Assembly (NCBI GenBank): GCA_023415145.1
Contig: JAEZLW010000176.1
Coordinates: forward strand, 1-13,754
From: Bacillota bacterium
GTDB lineage: Bacteria; Bacillota; Clostridia; Christensenellales; Aristaeellaceae
Reading direction: 5' to 3'
DNA: 13,754 nt
This document shows, piece after piece, positions 1 to 6,496 of this stretch. A program made the translations under genes and the position numbers. The stretch's first letter is position 1; each line of letters begins with the position of its first letter. Below the pieces are notes generated by a model. It saw only the letters and a list, made by a program, of their open reading frames with translations, was not told the origin of the DNA and searched no databases.

Positions 1-1
1 A

Positions 2-21
2 CCAGGGCCTTCGGGCCCTGG
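2..21. other. UUCG-capped GC hairpin at window edge
   Basis: Perfect 8-bp stem CCAGGGCC / GGCCCTGG closed by a TTCG tetraloop, a very stable RNA hairpin. No T-run follows on the plus strand, so it is not a classical terminator. A strong Shine-Dalgarno-like AAGGAGGAG follows at about 26-34 but no start codon sits at the right distance; an in-frame TAG comes instead. It could be the end of a transcript that begins outside the window, or the edge of an insertion. Confidence 0.5.
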
Positions 22-159
22 ACCCAAGGAGGAGAATACAGCCTAGTTAACAATAGCGTGGGGACTGCCATATGTTTTTGATTTATAGTAGATGCCTTAC
101 TGACTACGTTTAGTTTTTCAAGCTGCCTTTCTTAAATTATAACAAAAGGAACTGTCCCC

Positions 160-420
160 ATGATTCCTATTAATAAAAAGTACCATCCGCTGTGTTCACG
201 AATTTTCTTATTGGCTAGCCTTGTAAAGATACCAGTTTATGTATATAATAATCATGAGCCTATATTTTACATTGCATGGAGTCTCTTGGCTGGTCTCACT
301 ATCAAAGTCACAACTAAGGATGGTAAGGGTAAGTTTCAACTTAATCTTATTGGAGAGAGGATCGTGAATACGATGGTCGTGACAAGTTGTTTGGTGGGCG
401 CAGGTGTTTGTGGGGCTTAG
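160..420 (+). CDS. Small hydrophobic hypothetical protein (doubtful)
   Basis: 86-residue ORF starting at ATG 160, with AAAGGA about 9 nt upstream. The product has two hydrophobic stretches (about residues 13-30 and 34-48), a Lys-rich middle and a Gly/Val/Cys-rich tail, so it might be a small membrane protein. I recognise no family. Its last codons (412-420) overlap the 5' strand of the tRNA-like structure at 412-501, which weakens the case for one or the other. Base composition matches the AT-rich block that also holds the PIN-like gene. It may be spurious. Confidence 0.35.
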   Translation: MIPINKKYHPLCSRIFLLASLVKIPVYVYNNHEPIFYIAWSLLAGLTIKVTTKDGKGKFQLNLIGERIVNTMVVTSCLVGAGVCGA

Positions 421-501
421 GCGACTACAGCTAGCCACGAGCTTTATGTAATGTGTTTTATAGGACAAACACCCGAGGTTCAACTCCTCAAAGCCCCACC
501 A
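412..501 (+). ncRNA. tRNA/tmRNA-like RNA 3' end with CCA
   Basis: The 3' part reads as a tRNA or tmRNA end: T-arm CGAGG-TTCAACT-CCTCA (474-490; four of five stem pairs good), acceptor strand AAGCCCC (491-497), discriminator A, encoded CCA (499-501). The 5' partner GGGGCTT lies at 412-418 and pairs perfectly over 7 bp. A GGC/GCC arm (420-422 with 434-436) sits where a D-arm would be, and GTGTTT/AAACAC (453-458 with 467-472) forms another hairpin. There is no foldable anticodon arm and no T at position 8, so it is not a normal tRNA. The GGAC before the T-arm region recalls tmRNA, but 90 nt cannot hold a tag reading frame. A strong hairpin follows 5 nt after the CCA, as expected for a real RNA 3' end. 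Alternatives are a tmRNA-derived relic or attachment site, or a compact tRNA-like RNA. Confidence 0.35.
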
Positions 502-506
502 AGTTC

Positions 507-534
507 GGGGATTACTTAATTAGTAATCCCCTTT
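507..534 (+). terminator. Terminator after the tRNA-like RNA
   Basis: Perfect 10-bp stem GGGGATTACT / AGTAATCCCC (507-516 with 522-531), 5-nt loop, short T-run. It lies between the CCA end at 501 and the stop codon of the minus-strand PIN-like gene at 533, so it could serve both converging transcripts. The T-run is short. Confidence 0.65.
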
Positions 535-1366
535 AGTTAAATTTATCGGTTCTAATCGCATCCAAAATTGAGATTTTTAGTATGCCATTATCTTTGCTGA
601 TTACATCACTATGCTTCAAAATAACAGTATTTATTAGTGTGGGGATTAAACCTTTATCCCTTACACTGATATATAGATTTGCTAATCGCTTTTCTGTTAC
701 AATATACCCGACATATGGAAAAATATAGCTCATTGCATTATCGTTCATTTCCCCCGGATTATTCCTTAAGCCCTTTGAACCAATCTTGTTATATAGTGAG
801 CAACAATATGATACGAATGCAGGAGCTTGTTCTCCTAATTCTCTTAAAGTATGCGTCGTAGACTTTTGTCGTAATATTGGATTATGTTTTGCTTCTAAAC
901 AAATAAATTTTTCAAGAGTGATGTTTGGTTTTTCTGTGAATCTCATCCTTAACTGTTCTAGTATTTGATTATGTTTTAGTACTGCCTGAACATATTCATC
1001 ATTTTTCTTTAGACTTGACAAGAGGCTTAAAAAATTCGCCGGCTTTCCATTCATCGTTGATATAAGAGTAGTAGAAAACTTTATCGGATTAAAATCTAGG
1101 CCATTATCCATTTCCTCTTGGAATAATTCAATCATCCCCTTAAAATGTACTATGTTGAGGATATCAAGCAGCCAGTGAACATTTTCTTTCACTCTTTCAT
1201 CAGGAATTCTCTCGATCTCCATTATATTAAACGGAGTTAATGCAACACATAGTTTTAACTCGACGCTTATTTGATATATTACTTTTCTTATTTCATCTTT
1301 TTCCAATCGTCCTATGTCGCTAATGACATTGGTATCAAGAAATATAATCCTGTCTTTGGTAATCAT
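533..1366 (-). CDS. PIN-domain-like ribonuclease, 277 aa
   Basis: Probable metal-dependent RNase of the PIN fold. The N-terminus has the hallmark IIFLDTNVIS (Asp11), followed by the second acidic position in NIMEIERI (Glu50). Near the C-terminus EMNDNAMSY (Asp209) and then YIVTEKRLANLY (Thr224-Glu225) match the usual late PIN motif, with Glu where many PIN proteins have Asp. At 277 residues it is about twice a VapC toxin; residues 60-200 are a helical insert of unknown role. The start is the second in-frame Met: the upstream ATG at 1381 lies inside the Shine-Dalgarno TGGAGG, which sits 8 nt before the ATG at 1366. No antitoxin-like gene is adjacent. The gene is AT-rich, as is its surrounding block, which suggests transfer. 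It converges on the tRNA-like RNA at 412-501. Fold assignment is by motif only. Confidence 0.7.
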   Translation of the reverse strand: MITKDRIIFLDTNVISDIGRLEKDEIRKVIYQISVELKLCVALTPFNIMEIERIPDERVKENVHWLLDILNIVHFKGMIELFQEEMDNGLDFNPIKFSTTLISTMNGKPANFLSLLSSLKKNDEYVQAVLKHNQILEQLRMRFTEKPNITLEKFICLEAKHNPILRQKSTTHTLRELGEQAPAFVSYCCSLYNKIGSKGLRNNPGEMNDNAMSYIFPYVGYIVTEKRLANLYISVRDKGLIPTLINTVILKHSDVISKDNGILKISILDAIRTDKFN

Positions 1367-1394
1367 AAATATAACCTCCATATATCCATATGTA

Positions 1395-1403
1395 ATTGTA
1401 CCA
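1395..1403 (-). promoter_or_regulatory. Extended -10 promoter for PIN-like gene
   Basis: On the minus strand TGGTACAAT is an extended -10 (TGn plus TACAAT). No good -35 lies 17 nt upstream, which extended -10 promoters tolerate. A start near 1388 would give a leader of about 20 nt before ATG 1366. Confidence 0.4.
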
Positions 1404-1431
1404 CTTTATTCCTATTTCTTCTATAAAATGT

Positions 1432-1445
1432 GTAACCATGGTTAC
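1432..1445. promoter_or_regulatory. 14-bp perfect palindrome, possible operator
   Basis: GTAACCATGGTTAC is a perfect 14-bp palindrome in the gap between the divergent PIN-like and DUF4342 genes, roughly 45-57 bp upstream of the predicted PIN-gene start of transcription. Its position would suit an activator or a shared regulator. No regulator gene is adjacent. Confidence 0.35.
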
Positions 1446-1589
1446 TTGAGTCGGATGATGGAAAATCTCCAATCCATTTTTTAGTTATTTCTAATCCTGC
1501 ATTAAGCCGATTCACAAGAATCTTTGTTCGTTGCGTGGTATTCTTGTCATGTCAAAAGCAATCACAATTTTCAAGGAGGATCATCCATC

Positions 1590-2012
1590 ATGACTGACGA
1601 TATGCTTCAAAAAGCCGTTTACCTGCGGGAGAAGGCAGATGTGTCCTATGAGGAAGCAATGCAACTGCTTACGAAAAACAATGGGGATGTTGTCGCTTCC
1701 CTCGTGGAGCTGGAAAAGCAGGGGCGGGTGAATCCGCGGTGTGCGGATGGCGGCGAAAACGCCAACAGGCAATACAACGATCATTGCGCACAGGAGGTCA
1801 AGGAAAAAGTGACTTCGTTCTTTAAGGAAGCAAGCAAAACCCGGATCGTCATTGAAAAGCGGAAAGAGAATGGCGATAAGGAAACAGTAGCAAATGTCAG
1901 CGCTCCAATCGCTGCCGGCATCACCATTGTGGCCCCCTACCTGACCCTTGCCGCGGGAGTGGTCGCCCTGGCCACCGGCCATCAGGTAAAGGTAAAGAAA
2001 GAAAACTGCTAA
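1590..2012 (+). CDS. DUF4342 family protein with UBA-like N-terminus
   Basis: 140-residue protein of unknown cellular role. Residues 1-45 form a UBA/NAC-like helical domain (AVYLREKADVSYEEAMQLL, then NNGDVVASLVELEK), typical of DUF4342 proteins. Residues 50-75 are a polar linker. Residues 75-140 hold the DUF4342 core: VKEKVTSFFKEASKTRIVI, a short strand, then a hydrophobic segment (IAAGITIVAPYLTLAAGVVAL) ending in ATGHQVKVKKE. The hydrophobic segment may touch or cross the membrane. Start chosen at ATG 1590, with AAGGAGG about 10 nt upstream; the longer frame from 1524 would be extra, non-homologous sequence. An 8-bp inverted repeat ACAAGAAT/ATTCTTGT (1514-1521, 1540-1547) lies in its leader region. 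It is followed by its own terminator, so it appears monocistronic. Confidence 0.85.
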   Translation: MTDDMLQKAVYLREKADVSYEEAMQLLTKNNGDVVASLVELEKQGRVNPRCADGGENANRQYNDHCAQEVKEKVTSFFKEASKTRIVIEKRKENGDKETVANVSAPIAAGITIVAPYLTLAAGVVALATGHQVKVKKENC

Positions 2013-2051
2013 TCGGAAATACGAACATGGCCGCAGGTCAGCGGTAGACGC

Positions 2052-2086
2052 AAAGAATCCGTCATTTTGAAGTGACGGATTCTTTT
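2052..2086 (+). terminator. Rho-independent terminator of DUF4342 gene
   Basis: 13-bp perfect stem AAAGAATCCGTCA / TGACGGATTCTTT (2052-2064 with 2073-2085), 8-nt loop and T-rich tail, 40 nt after the stop codon. The A-run at the 5' side makes it usable from either strand. Confidence 0.88.
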
Positions 2087-2101
2087 CTTGATATGTGTCT
2101 A

Positions 2102-2160
2102 TGGGGGGAGGGTGAATCGAACCCCTGTCCTCAGCTATGTGTTTGACAGGTTCCTCTCTT
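2102..2160 (-). ncRNA. Decayed tmRNA-like 3' end
   Basis: On the minus strand the sequence reads GGAC (2130-2127), AGGGG (2126-2122), TTCGATT (2121-2115), CACCC (2114-2110), TCCCCCC (2109-2103), A. This is the layout of a clostridial tmRNA 3' end (GGAC, T-arm, C-rich acceptor strand, discriminator), but an extra A breaks the T-stem and TAG replaces CCA. An imperfect inverted repeat GAACC..TGTC / GACAGGTTC spans 2119-2153. Nothing upstream on the minus strand resembles a tag reading frame or the tmRNA 5' end, so this is at most a fragment. A degenerate tRNA is an alternative. Confidence 0.35.
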
Positions 2161-2390
2161 TTCGTGGCAATGGAAACATGACGATATCCCTATGAATTTG
2201 TTTTTTGTTGCTGAAAAGACCTGGTGGCATTGTGAAAAAATGTTATACATTCGCACATGTGATTGTACTATTATTGTGTATTGCACCATATCATACCTTC
2301 AAGCGAGATCTGTTTCAGCAAATGATCCAAAGGCATCACGCTGCCATCGTGTTCCATTTGTATGCAATAAAATAGAAAGAAGGATGAATT

Positions 2391-3212
2391 GTGAAGCGTA
2401 TCGTTACCGTACTTGGGTGTCTGCTCCTGTTGCTATTCCTCATCCTCATCCAGCTTGAAGCGGTAGCCGACATTCAAAAGCCTCCGATGGACCATTTCAC
2501 AGTACCGCCCATCAATACCGACATCTTTGCCACACCCAAGCCTACCCTCATTAGGCCAACGATGTCCATACGCACAATCAACCCTGACATCCTTGCCACA
2601 CCTACGCCAACCCTGATTAGACCTACAAAGCCCGTACGCACAATCAATCCTGACAAATTGAGAACACCTGCTAAAGCCACACCTACCCCCACCCCAAACA
2701 TGCCAAGCAAGACCAATCCGCCAGCGCTGACAAAAAAGCCTGGCTCCGGCCAGAATATCTGCTCGATGGGCCTGTATTTCCGGGAGATGAGGCCATTGCT
2801 GACAGATGAATGGTATCTCTTCACACCCATCGAGCTCAACTACGACGGTATGTATCTTTACCCCCTGATTGCCTCAAATTCCTATGAAGTCGGTGAGCTC
2901 AAGTTGACCATTGAAAACGGAAAGCTCTTGGCTGAGTATTGGGTGATGGACGGCATCACGATTCTTGATGAGTTTTTAACCTTCTTTCCCAATCTTGACA
3001 GCGTAAAGACTGTAAATGTCCAAATGCTGGGCGGTCAGGAGTTCGCATTCAACAAGCCCATAGACATCGCCGAGACCTTTGGGGAGGACAACAAGGTAAT
3101 CCTGTATATGAATAACGCTGTGAAGTTCAACAATACCGTCGTGGGACTGAAGCACTTCGTTGTGGATGAGTATCGGCCATGGATGTGGGAGATCATGAAC
3201 CTGCTTGATTGA
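2391..3212 (+). CDS. Secreted protein with Thr/Pro tandem-repeat linker
   Basis: 273-residue exported protein, family not recognised. GTG start at 2391 with AAAGAAGGA 6 nt upstream. Residues 1-26 are a signal peptide: MKR, a long Leu/Ile core, and AVA before Asp27 as likely signal peptidase I site. Cys10 sits too early in the hydrophobic core to be a convincing lipobox. Residues 42-102 are a Thr/Pro/Ile linker made of 22-residue tandem units, the sort of extended stalk that holds a domain away from the cell wall and may be O-glycosylated. Residues 121-273 look globular, mixed alpha/beta, with aromatic and acidic patches (DEWYLFTPIELNYDGMYLYP; ending in RPWMWEIMNLLD). No anchor motif is visible. 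Closed by its own terminator; neighbours give no functional hint. Confidence 0.8.
   Translation: MKRIVTVLGCLLLLLFLILIQLEAVADIQKPPMDHFTVPPINTDIFATPKPTLIRPTMSIRTINPDILATPTPTLIRPTKPVRTINPDKLRTPAKATPTPTPNMPSKTNPPALTKKPGSGQNICSMGLYFREMRPLLTDEWYLFTPIELNYDGMYLYPLIASNSYEVGELKLTIENGKLLAEYWVMDGITILDEFLTFFPNLDSVKTVNVQMLGGQEFAFNKPIDIAETFGEDNKVILYMNNAVKFNNTVVGLKHFVVDEYRPWMWEIMNLLD
2514..2696 (+). repeat. 66-bp coding tandem repeat (22-aa units)
   Basis: Two full units and a partial third inside the secreted protein gene: residues 42-63 (NTDIFATPKPTLIRPT...), 64-85 (NPDILATPTPTLIRPT...) and from 86 (NPDKLRTPAKATPTPTP). The DNA is also clearly repeated at a 66-bp period (2514-2579, 2580-2645), so copy number may vary between strains. 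Confidence 0.75.
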
Positions 3213-3238
3213 TCAAACCTTTTTGCCCTTGGCATACG

Positions 3239-3271
3239 AGCGCCTGCCTTACACGAGGCATGGCGCTTTTT
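3239..3271 (+). terminator. Terminator of secreted-protein gene
   Basis: Stem AGCGCC-TGCC (3239-3248) pairs with GGCA-T-GGCGCT (3257-3267) with one bulged T, 8-nt loop, followed by a run of T. It lies 27 nt after the stop codon and also separates this gene from the end of the convergent MATE gene. Confidence 0.8.
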
Positions 3272-3300
3272 CATGGAAACACAAAAGCCTGCCATCCCCA

Positions 3301-4692
3301 TCACGCGCTGCCTTGAACAGCCACAGCAACCTCACCCTCCAGCGCTGCCCGCTTTCTCACCTTGTTCCTGGCATACAAAAAGCTGCCCACCTGGCCAATG
3401 CCGGCCAGCGCCCAGGTGACAGGATAGCAGGCAAAGAGCATCGTCACGGTGGGATACCAGGCAAACACCGTGGCCAGCCAAACGATGCGCATCAGGCAGG
3501 CACCCACCAGGGTGCTGATCATGGGCAGCACGGAATAGCCCATGCCGCGGGTCAAACCGGGGAACACGATCATGATGCCGCAAGCGAAATGGCCTAACAT
3601 CATCACCTTCATGCGCAGCATGCCAAGCTCGATGATACCGGGGTCGGAAGCATACAGAGATAGCAGCGGCCTGCCAAAGACGATCATCGCGCCGCCCAGT
3701 AGAACCCAGGTGGCAAAAATCAAGACCGTGCATACCTTTGCCACGGTGTCGATCCGGTCGTACTTTTTTGCGCCCATGTTCTGGCCGGTAAAGGTGATGG
3801 CTGCATTGTAATAAGCGTTAATGGCCGTGCCCACAAAGCCTTCCACATTGCCCGCGGCGGAGCTGGCCGCCACCAGGGTGGAACCGAAGATGTTGACGGA
3901 GGACTGGATCAGCACATTGGAGACGGAGAAAAGCAAGCCCTGCAAGCCTGCGGGGAGGCCGATTTTTACAATCGCCTTGAATTTCTTGATGTCAATGTGC
4001 ATCAGCCGGGGCACAAACCGTATGGCTCCGTCGCACCGCATCAGGCAGATCATGATCAGCACAACCGACAGGTACTGGGAAATGACCGTTGCCCAGGCCA
4101 CACCGGCGACGCTCATGCGAAGCACAATCACGAAAAACAGGTTCAATAGAACGTTCACAATGCCGGATATGACCAGGTAATACATGGGGTGGCGGCTGTC
4201 ACCCACGGCGCGCAGAATGGCTGCGCCGAAATTGTACACCATGGCGGCCGGCAAACCTATGAAATAGATTTTAGTATAGAGCACGGACAGTTCAAGAATA
4301 TCCGCAGGCGTACCCATCCACACAAGCAGCGGCTCGCAAAGAAAAAGGCCCGCCGCCATGACGATGAGCCCGCCGATGATGCTGACGGCAATGGAGGTGT
4401 GCACAGACCGGCTCACCGCCGCCGGATTGCCTGCGCCTGTATCCTGGGCTACGATCACGCTGGTGCCAACCGACAAGCCCATGAACAGGTTGACGATCAG
4501 CGAAATCAGTGCGCCTGTTGCGCCTACCGCGCCCAGCGCTTTACTGCCGGCAAAGCGCCCCACAACAATCATATCGGCGGCGTTGAACAATAGCTGCAGG
4601 ATGTTCATTGCCATAATGGGCAGGGCGAAGATCAGTATTTTTTTGAGCAGCGGCCCGCTGCACATATCCATGTCACGATTCCGAAAGGCCAT
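3301..4692 (-). CDS. MATE family multidrug efflux transporter
   Basis: 463-residue inner-membrane antiporter that exports drugs or other organic cations using an ion gradient; substrate cannot be read from sequence. About 12 hydrophobic helices in two homologous halves. The N-terminus (GPLLKKILIFALPIMAMNIL) and first loop (DMIVVGRFAGSKALGAVGAT) are typical of the NorM/MepA branch. Each half carries its conserved loop: ILRAVGDSRHPMYY (about 161-174) and LTRGMGYSVLPM (about 379-390). Full length for the family. An in-frame TAA directly precedes the ATG, so the start cannot lie further upstream; AAGGA is rather far (about 12 nt), so Met8 or Met10 is possible. It is transcribed divergently from the VOC gene, with its own promoter at 4730-4758. 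Confidence 0.93.
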   Translation of the reverse strand: MAFRNRDMDMCSGPLLKKILIFALPIMAMNILQLLFNAADMIVVGRFAGSKALGAVGATGALISLIVNLFMGLSVGTSVIVAQDTGAGNPAAVSRSVHTSIAVSIIGGLIVMAAGLFLCEPLLVWMGTPADILELSVLYTKIYFIGLPAAMVYNFGAAILRAVGDSRHPMYYLVISGIVNVLLNLFFVIVLRMSVAGVAWATVISQYLSVVLIMICLMRCDGAIRFVPRLMHIDIKKFKAIVKIGLPAGLQGLLFSVSNVLIQSSVNIFGSTLVAASSAAGNVEGFVGTAINAYYNAAITFTGQNMGAKKYDRIDTVAKVCTVLIFATWVLLGGAMIVFGRPLLSLYASDPGIIELGMLRMKVMMLGHFACGIMIVFPGLTRGMGYSVLPMISTLVGACLMRIVWLATVFAWYPTVTMLFACYPVTWALAGIGQVGSFLYARNKVRKRAALEGEVAVAVQGSA

Positions 4693-4729
4693 TTACCAAC
4701 CGCTTCCTTTGTTTGGGATAAAAGCATAG

Positions 4730-4758
4730 TATATAAAAAAGCCACACTGAAAATGCAA
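4730..4758 (-). promoter_or_regulatory. Sigma-A promoter of MATE gene
   Basis: Minus strand -35 TTGCAT (4758-4753), 17-bp spacer, -10 TATATA (4735-4730), about 40 bp upstream of the MATE ATG. The rest of the 356-bp gap to the VOC gene holds that gene's promoter and no convincing gene. Confidence 0.6.
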
Positions 4759-4988
4759 TGAACGCTTTTTTGAAGCATCAGAGCATCCGCAATCATTATA
4801 GCACAATAGCAGCGCCAATTGTCCCTTATGCTGTCTTTGTGTTTCAAATACTGCATTCTTTTTGAGGAGGTGCTTGCGCTGAAGCTGAATGCGCGCATCC
4901 GGTATCTATCGCATCGCCGGAAACATGGGCAGCAATGAGCGAAAGCTGCCCGCCATCGGCAAGGAGGTGTGCTTGTCCGCTTCATCCC

Positions 4989-5017
4989 TTTACAGACAAC
5001 AAAGTTTTTGATATAAC
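4989..5017 (+). promoter_or_regulatory. Sigma-A promoter of VOC gene
   Basis: -35 TTTACA (4989-4994), 17-bp spacer, -10 TATAAC (5012-5017). Predicted transcription start near 5024, just ahead of the GGAAGGAG ribosome binding site at 5032-5039. Confidence 0.65.
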
Positions 5018-5048
5018 AAAAAGCATACATTGGAAGGAGATATACGGC

Positions 5049-5447
5049 ATGATTTCACCTGCCATCCACTTGCCGGGAACTTGCAGCGAGGCGATCCGCT
5101 TTTACGAACAGGCCTTTGCGGCCACGGACATACACATTGACTATTACCGCGATGCCCCCGCCGGTTCGGGCATGATCATCACGGAGGAAATGCAAGACCT
5201 TGTGATGCATGCAAGCATGACCATATGCGGTACCATTGTCAATCTCAGCGACTCGGCGGATTCCATCTTTGCCGGCAACATGATTTGCCTGAACGTGTTT
5301 TGTGATGGTGCGGATGCGGTATGCCGGGCTTATGAAAAGCTGAAGGAAGGCGGCCGGGTGGTGGTGGAACTTGGCCCGCAGTTCTTCAGCAAAATGTATG
5401 GCTCGGTGGAGGACAAGTTCGGCGTAAAGTGGCAGTTGATTTCCTGA
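5049..5447 (+). CDS. VOC/PhnB-like glyoxalase-fold protein
   Basis: 132-residue member of the vicinal oxygen chelate superfamily, PhnB-like branch (often annotated glyoxalase or 3-demethylubiquinone methyltransferase-like). Members bind metals or small ligands such as antibiotics; the substrate here is unknown. N-terminal PAIHLPGTCSEAIRFYEQAF matches the family opening (small residue, Gly, acidic-Ala, FYE.aF), and the C-terminus YGSVEDKFGVKWQLIS is the typical closing motif with D-FGV-W. Start chosen at ATG 5049 because GGAAGGAG lies 9 nt upstream; the longer frame from 4935 has no such site and would include the promoter. Monocistronic and divergent from the MATE gene; a shared detoxification role would be guesswork. 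Confidence 0.85.
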   Translation: MISPAIHLPGTCSEAIRFYEQAFAATDIHIDYYRDAPAGSGMIITEEMQDLVMHASMTICGTIVNLSDSADSIFAGNMICLNVFCDGADAVCRAYEKLKEGGRVVVELGPQFFSKMYGSVEDKFGVKWQLIS

Positions 5448-5592
5448 GCGGCCTGTAGGGTGCGGGCGATTCATGACCCCCTGTTGTTTTATCACCCCGC
5501 TCTTCACTTTGAATACAGTTCATGTTTTCCCATGAAACAGCGACATAATCCTTCTTTAAAGCGATACACTTCCAATAGCAGGAGGTGGTGTC

Positions 5593-5922
5593 ATGGCAAG
5601 GAAAACCGTTAAAGTGGATGCGTCCTACAATCTGGATGGGCTGATCATACCCCAGCGCATCTATTGGGATAGCAATCATTCGGCCGCTGTGGAAAACATA
5701 CTTGAGATCAGAAATGGAATCAGCCTTCGTACAAACAAGCCGTGCGTAAGGTTTCGGATCGTGATAAACGGGAAGGCAAGCAATTTGTATCTGATGAATG
5801 ATGTATGGTTTGTGGAGGAACAGGAAAAGGAAGAGGCCGCAAACCGTCCCGCCGCCGCAATAAGAAGCGCGCCTGGGGTGAGGACGGGGCAGAACAAAGG
5901 CAATCCCCGCCGTCAGTTTTGA
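5593..5922 (+). CDS. Small basic hypothetical protein
   Basis: 109 residues, cytosolic, function not recognised. Start ATG 5593 with AGGAGG about 8 nt upstream. Residues 1-78 look like a compact beta-rich domain (ARKTVKVDASYNLDGLIIPQ, IYWDSNHSAAVENILEIR, CVRFRIVINGKASNLYLMND, VWFVEE). This general pattern resembles short conserved clostridial proteins of unknown role, but I cannot name a Pfam family. Residues 79-109 are a low-complexity, Arg/Ala/Gly-rich basic tail that may be disordered and could bind nucleic acid. A terminator follows at 6001, so it is probably a single-gene unit. Confidence 0.7.
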   Translation: MARKTVKVDASYNLDGLIIPQRIYWDSNHSAAVENILEIRNGISLRTNKPCVRFRIVINGKASNLYLMNDVWFVEEQEKEEAANRPAAAIRSAPGVRTGQNKGNPRRQF

Positions 5923-6000
5923 AATGAAAACCATCGGACAATACTGCCTGTCCTCCCGTATGCTTCCACACCGGTTTTTTCACTATTTTCGATACAAAAA

Positions 6001-6044
6001 CCCCCTTGCTCCGCTTGATATAAGGGAAGCAAGGGGGGATTTTT
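6001..6044. terminator. Bidirectional-type terminator hairpin
   Basis: 10-bp stem CCCCCTTGCT / AGCAAGGGGG (6001-6010 with 6028-6037) with A-run before and T-run (6040-6044) after, so it can act on either strand. It ends the small hypothetical gene at 5922; no minus-strand gene needing it is evident. Confidence 0.75.
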
Positions 6045-6184
6045 ATGGATGGCCCGCAGGCCTTGGAAAAACAGGGTTACTTCATACGACCGGCATGTTT
6101 TTGAACCCAACAAGGACAACATGTAAATCCACCCTTCTTCCAAGGTCAGTCAAATCTATTGCTTCTTTCTCCGCACACCTATTC

Positions 6185-6472
6185 ATCGTATCCATCGCCA
6201 TGATTGACGGCAGCAGGAATTGGATGGTAAAATATGCCTATCATGCACAGGGCAAACCACTGAGTGAAACCGGCAACTTGGCAACTTCCGTGGATAATCT
6301 GAATCCCTTCCATGCACATGGGGATGGGTGACTATTAGGGGTTCATTTTCATGATTGCAGCGTCCCCACCGTTGCAAGCGGAGCAGCCGGTGCACAAGCG
6401 GTGGTAACCCATAAGGATATTGAAATGATGTTGATTACATTTGGTACGGGGCAATGGACTAAGTGGTTATAA
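6185..6472 (+). pseudogene. RHS-repeat protein C-terminal relic
   Basis: One frame carries the RHS core signature: IAMIDGSRNWMVKYAYHAQG followed by KPLSETGNLATSVDNLNPF (about 6197-6313). In intact RHS proteins LNPF is followed by RYRGY and the YYLQSRYYDP core motif; here the frame passes to HAHGDG and a TGA at 6329-6331. The same frame then stays open to TAA at 6472, ending in SGAAGAQAVV and FGTGQWTKWL, which could be the tail of a variable C-terminal domain. It has no start, so this is a decayed fragment with an internal deletion. RHS proteins are large exported polymorphic toxins. The stretch from 6045 to 6184 shows no gene. Confidence 0.65.
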
Positions 6473-6496
6473 GCTGAATTGCAGGAGGATTAGCGT

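Noticed and set aside
60..420. Complete tmRNA gene ending at 501
   Set aside because: The GGGGACT at about 60 pairs poorly with the 3' acceptor strand, and no tag reading frame ending in a typical Ala-rich motif is present.
412..501. Ordinary tRNA or selenocysteine tRNA
   Set aside because: No anticodon stem-loop can be formed, no TCA anticodon, and no T at position 8; kept only as a tRNA-like element.
1514..1547. 8-bp inverted repeat ACAAGAAT/ATTCTTGT upstream of the DUF4342 gene as a riboswitch or operator
   Set aside because: Arms are short, 18 bp apart, and nothing else supports a known regulatory RNA.
2232..2375. GTG-start 47-codon ORF beginning VKKCYTFAHVIVLLL, looking like a signal peptide
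   Set aside because: No good ribosome binding site, very short, no continuation beyond the signal-like part; possibly the leftover N-terminus of a lost secreted gene.
4889..5011. 40-codon ORF between the MATE and VOC genes, near a GAGGAGG
   Set aside because: The Shine-Dalgarno is about 17 nt from the ATG, the product matches nothing I know, and the ORF contains the VOC promoter.
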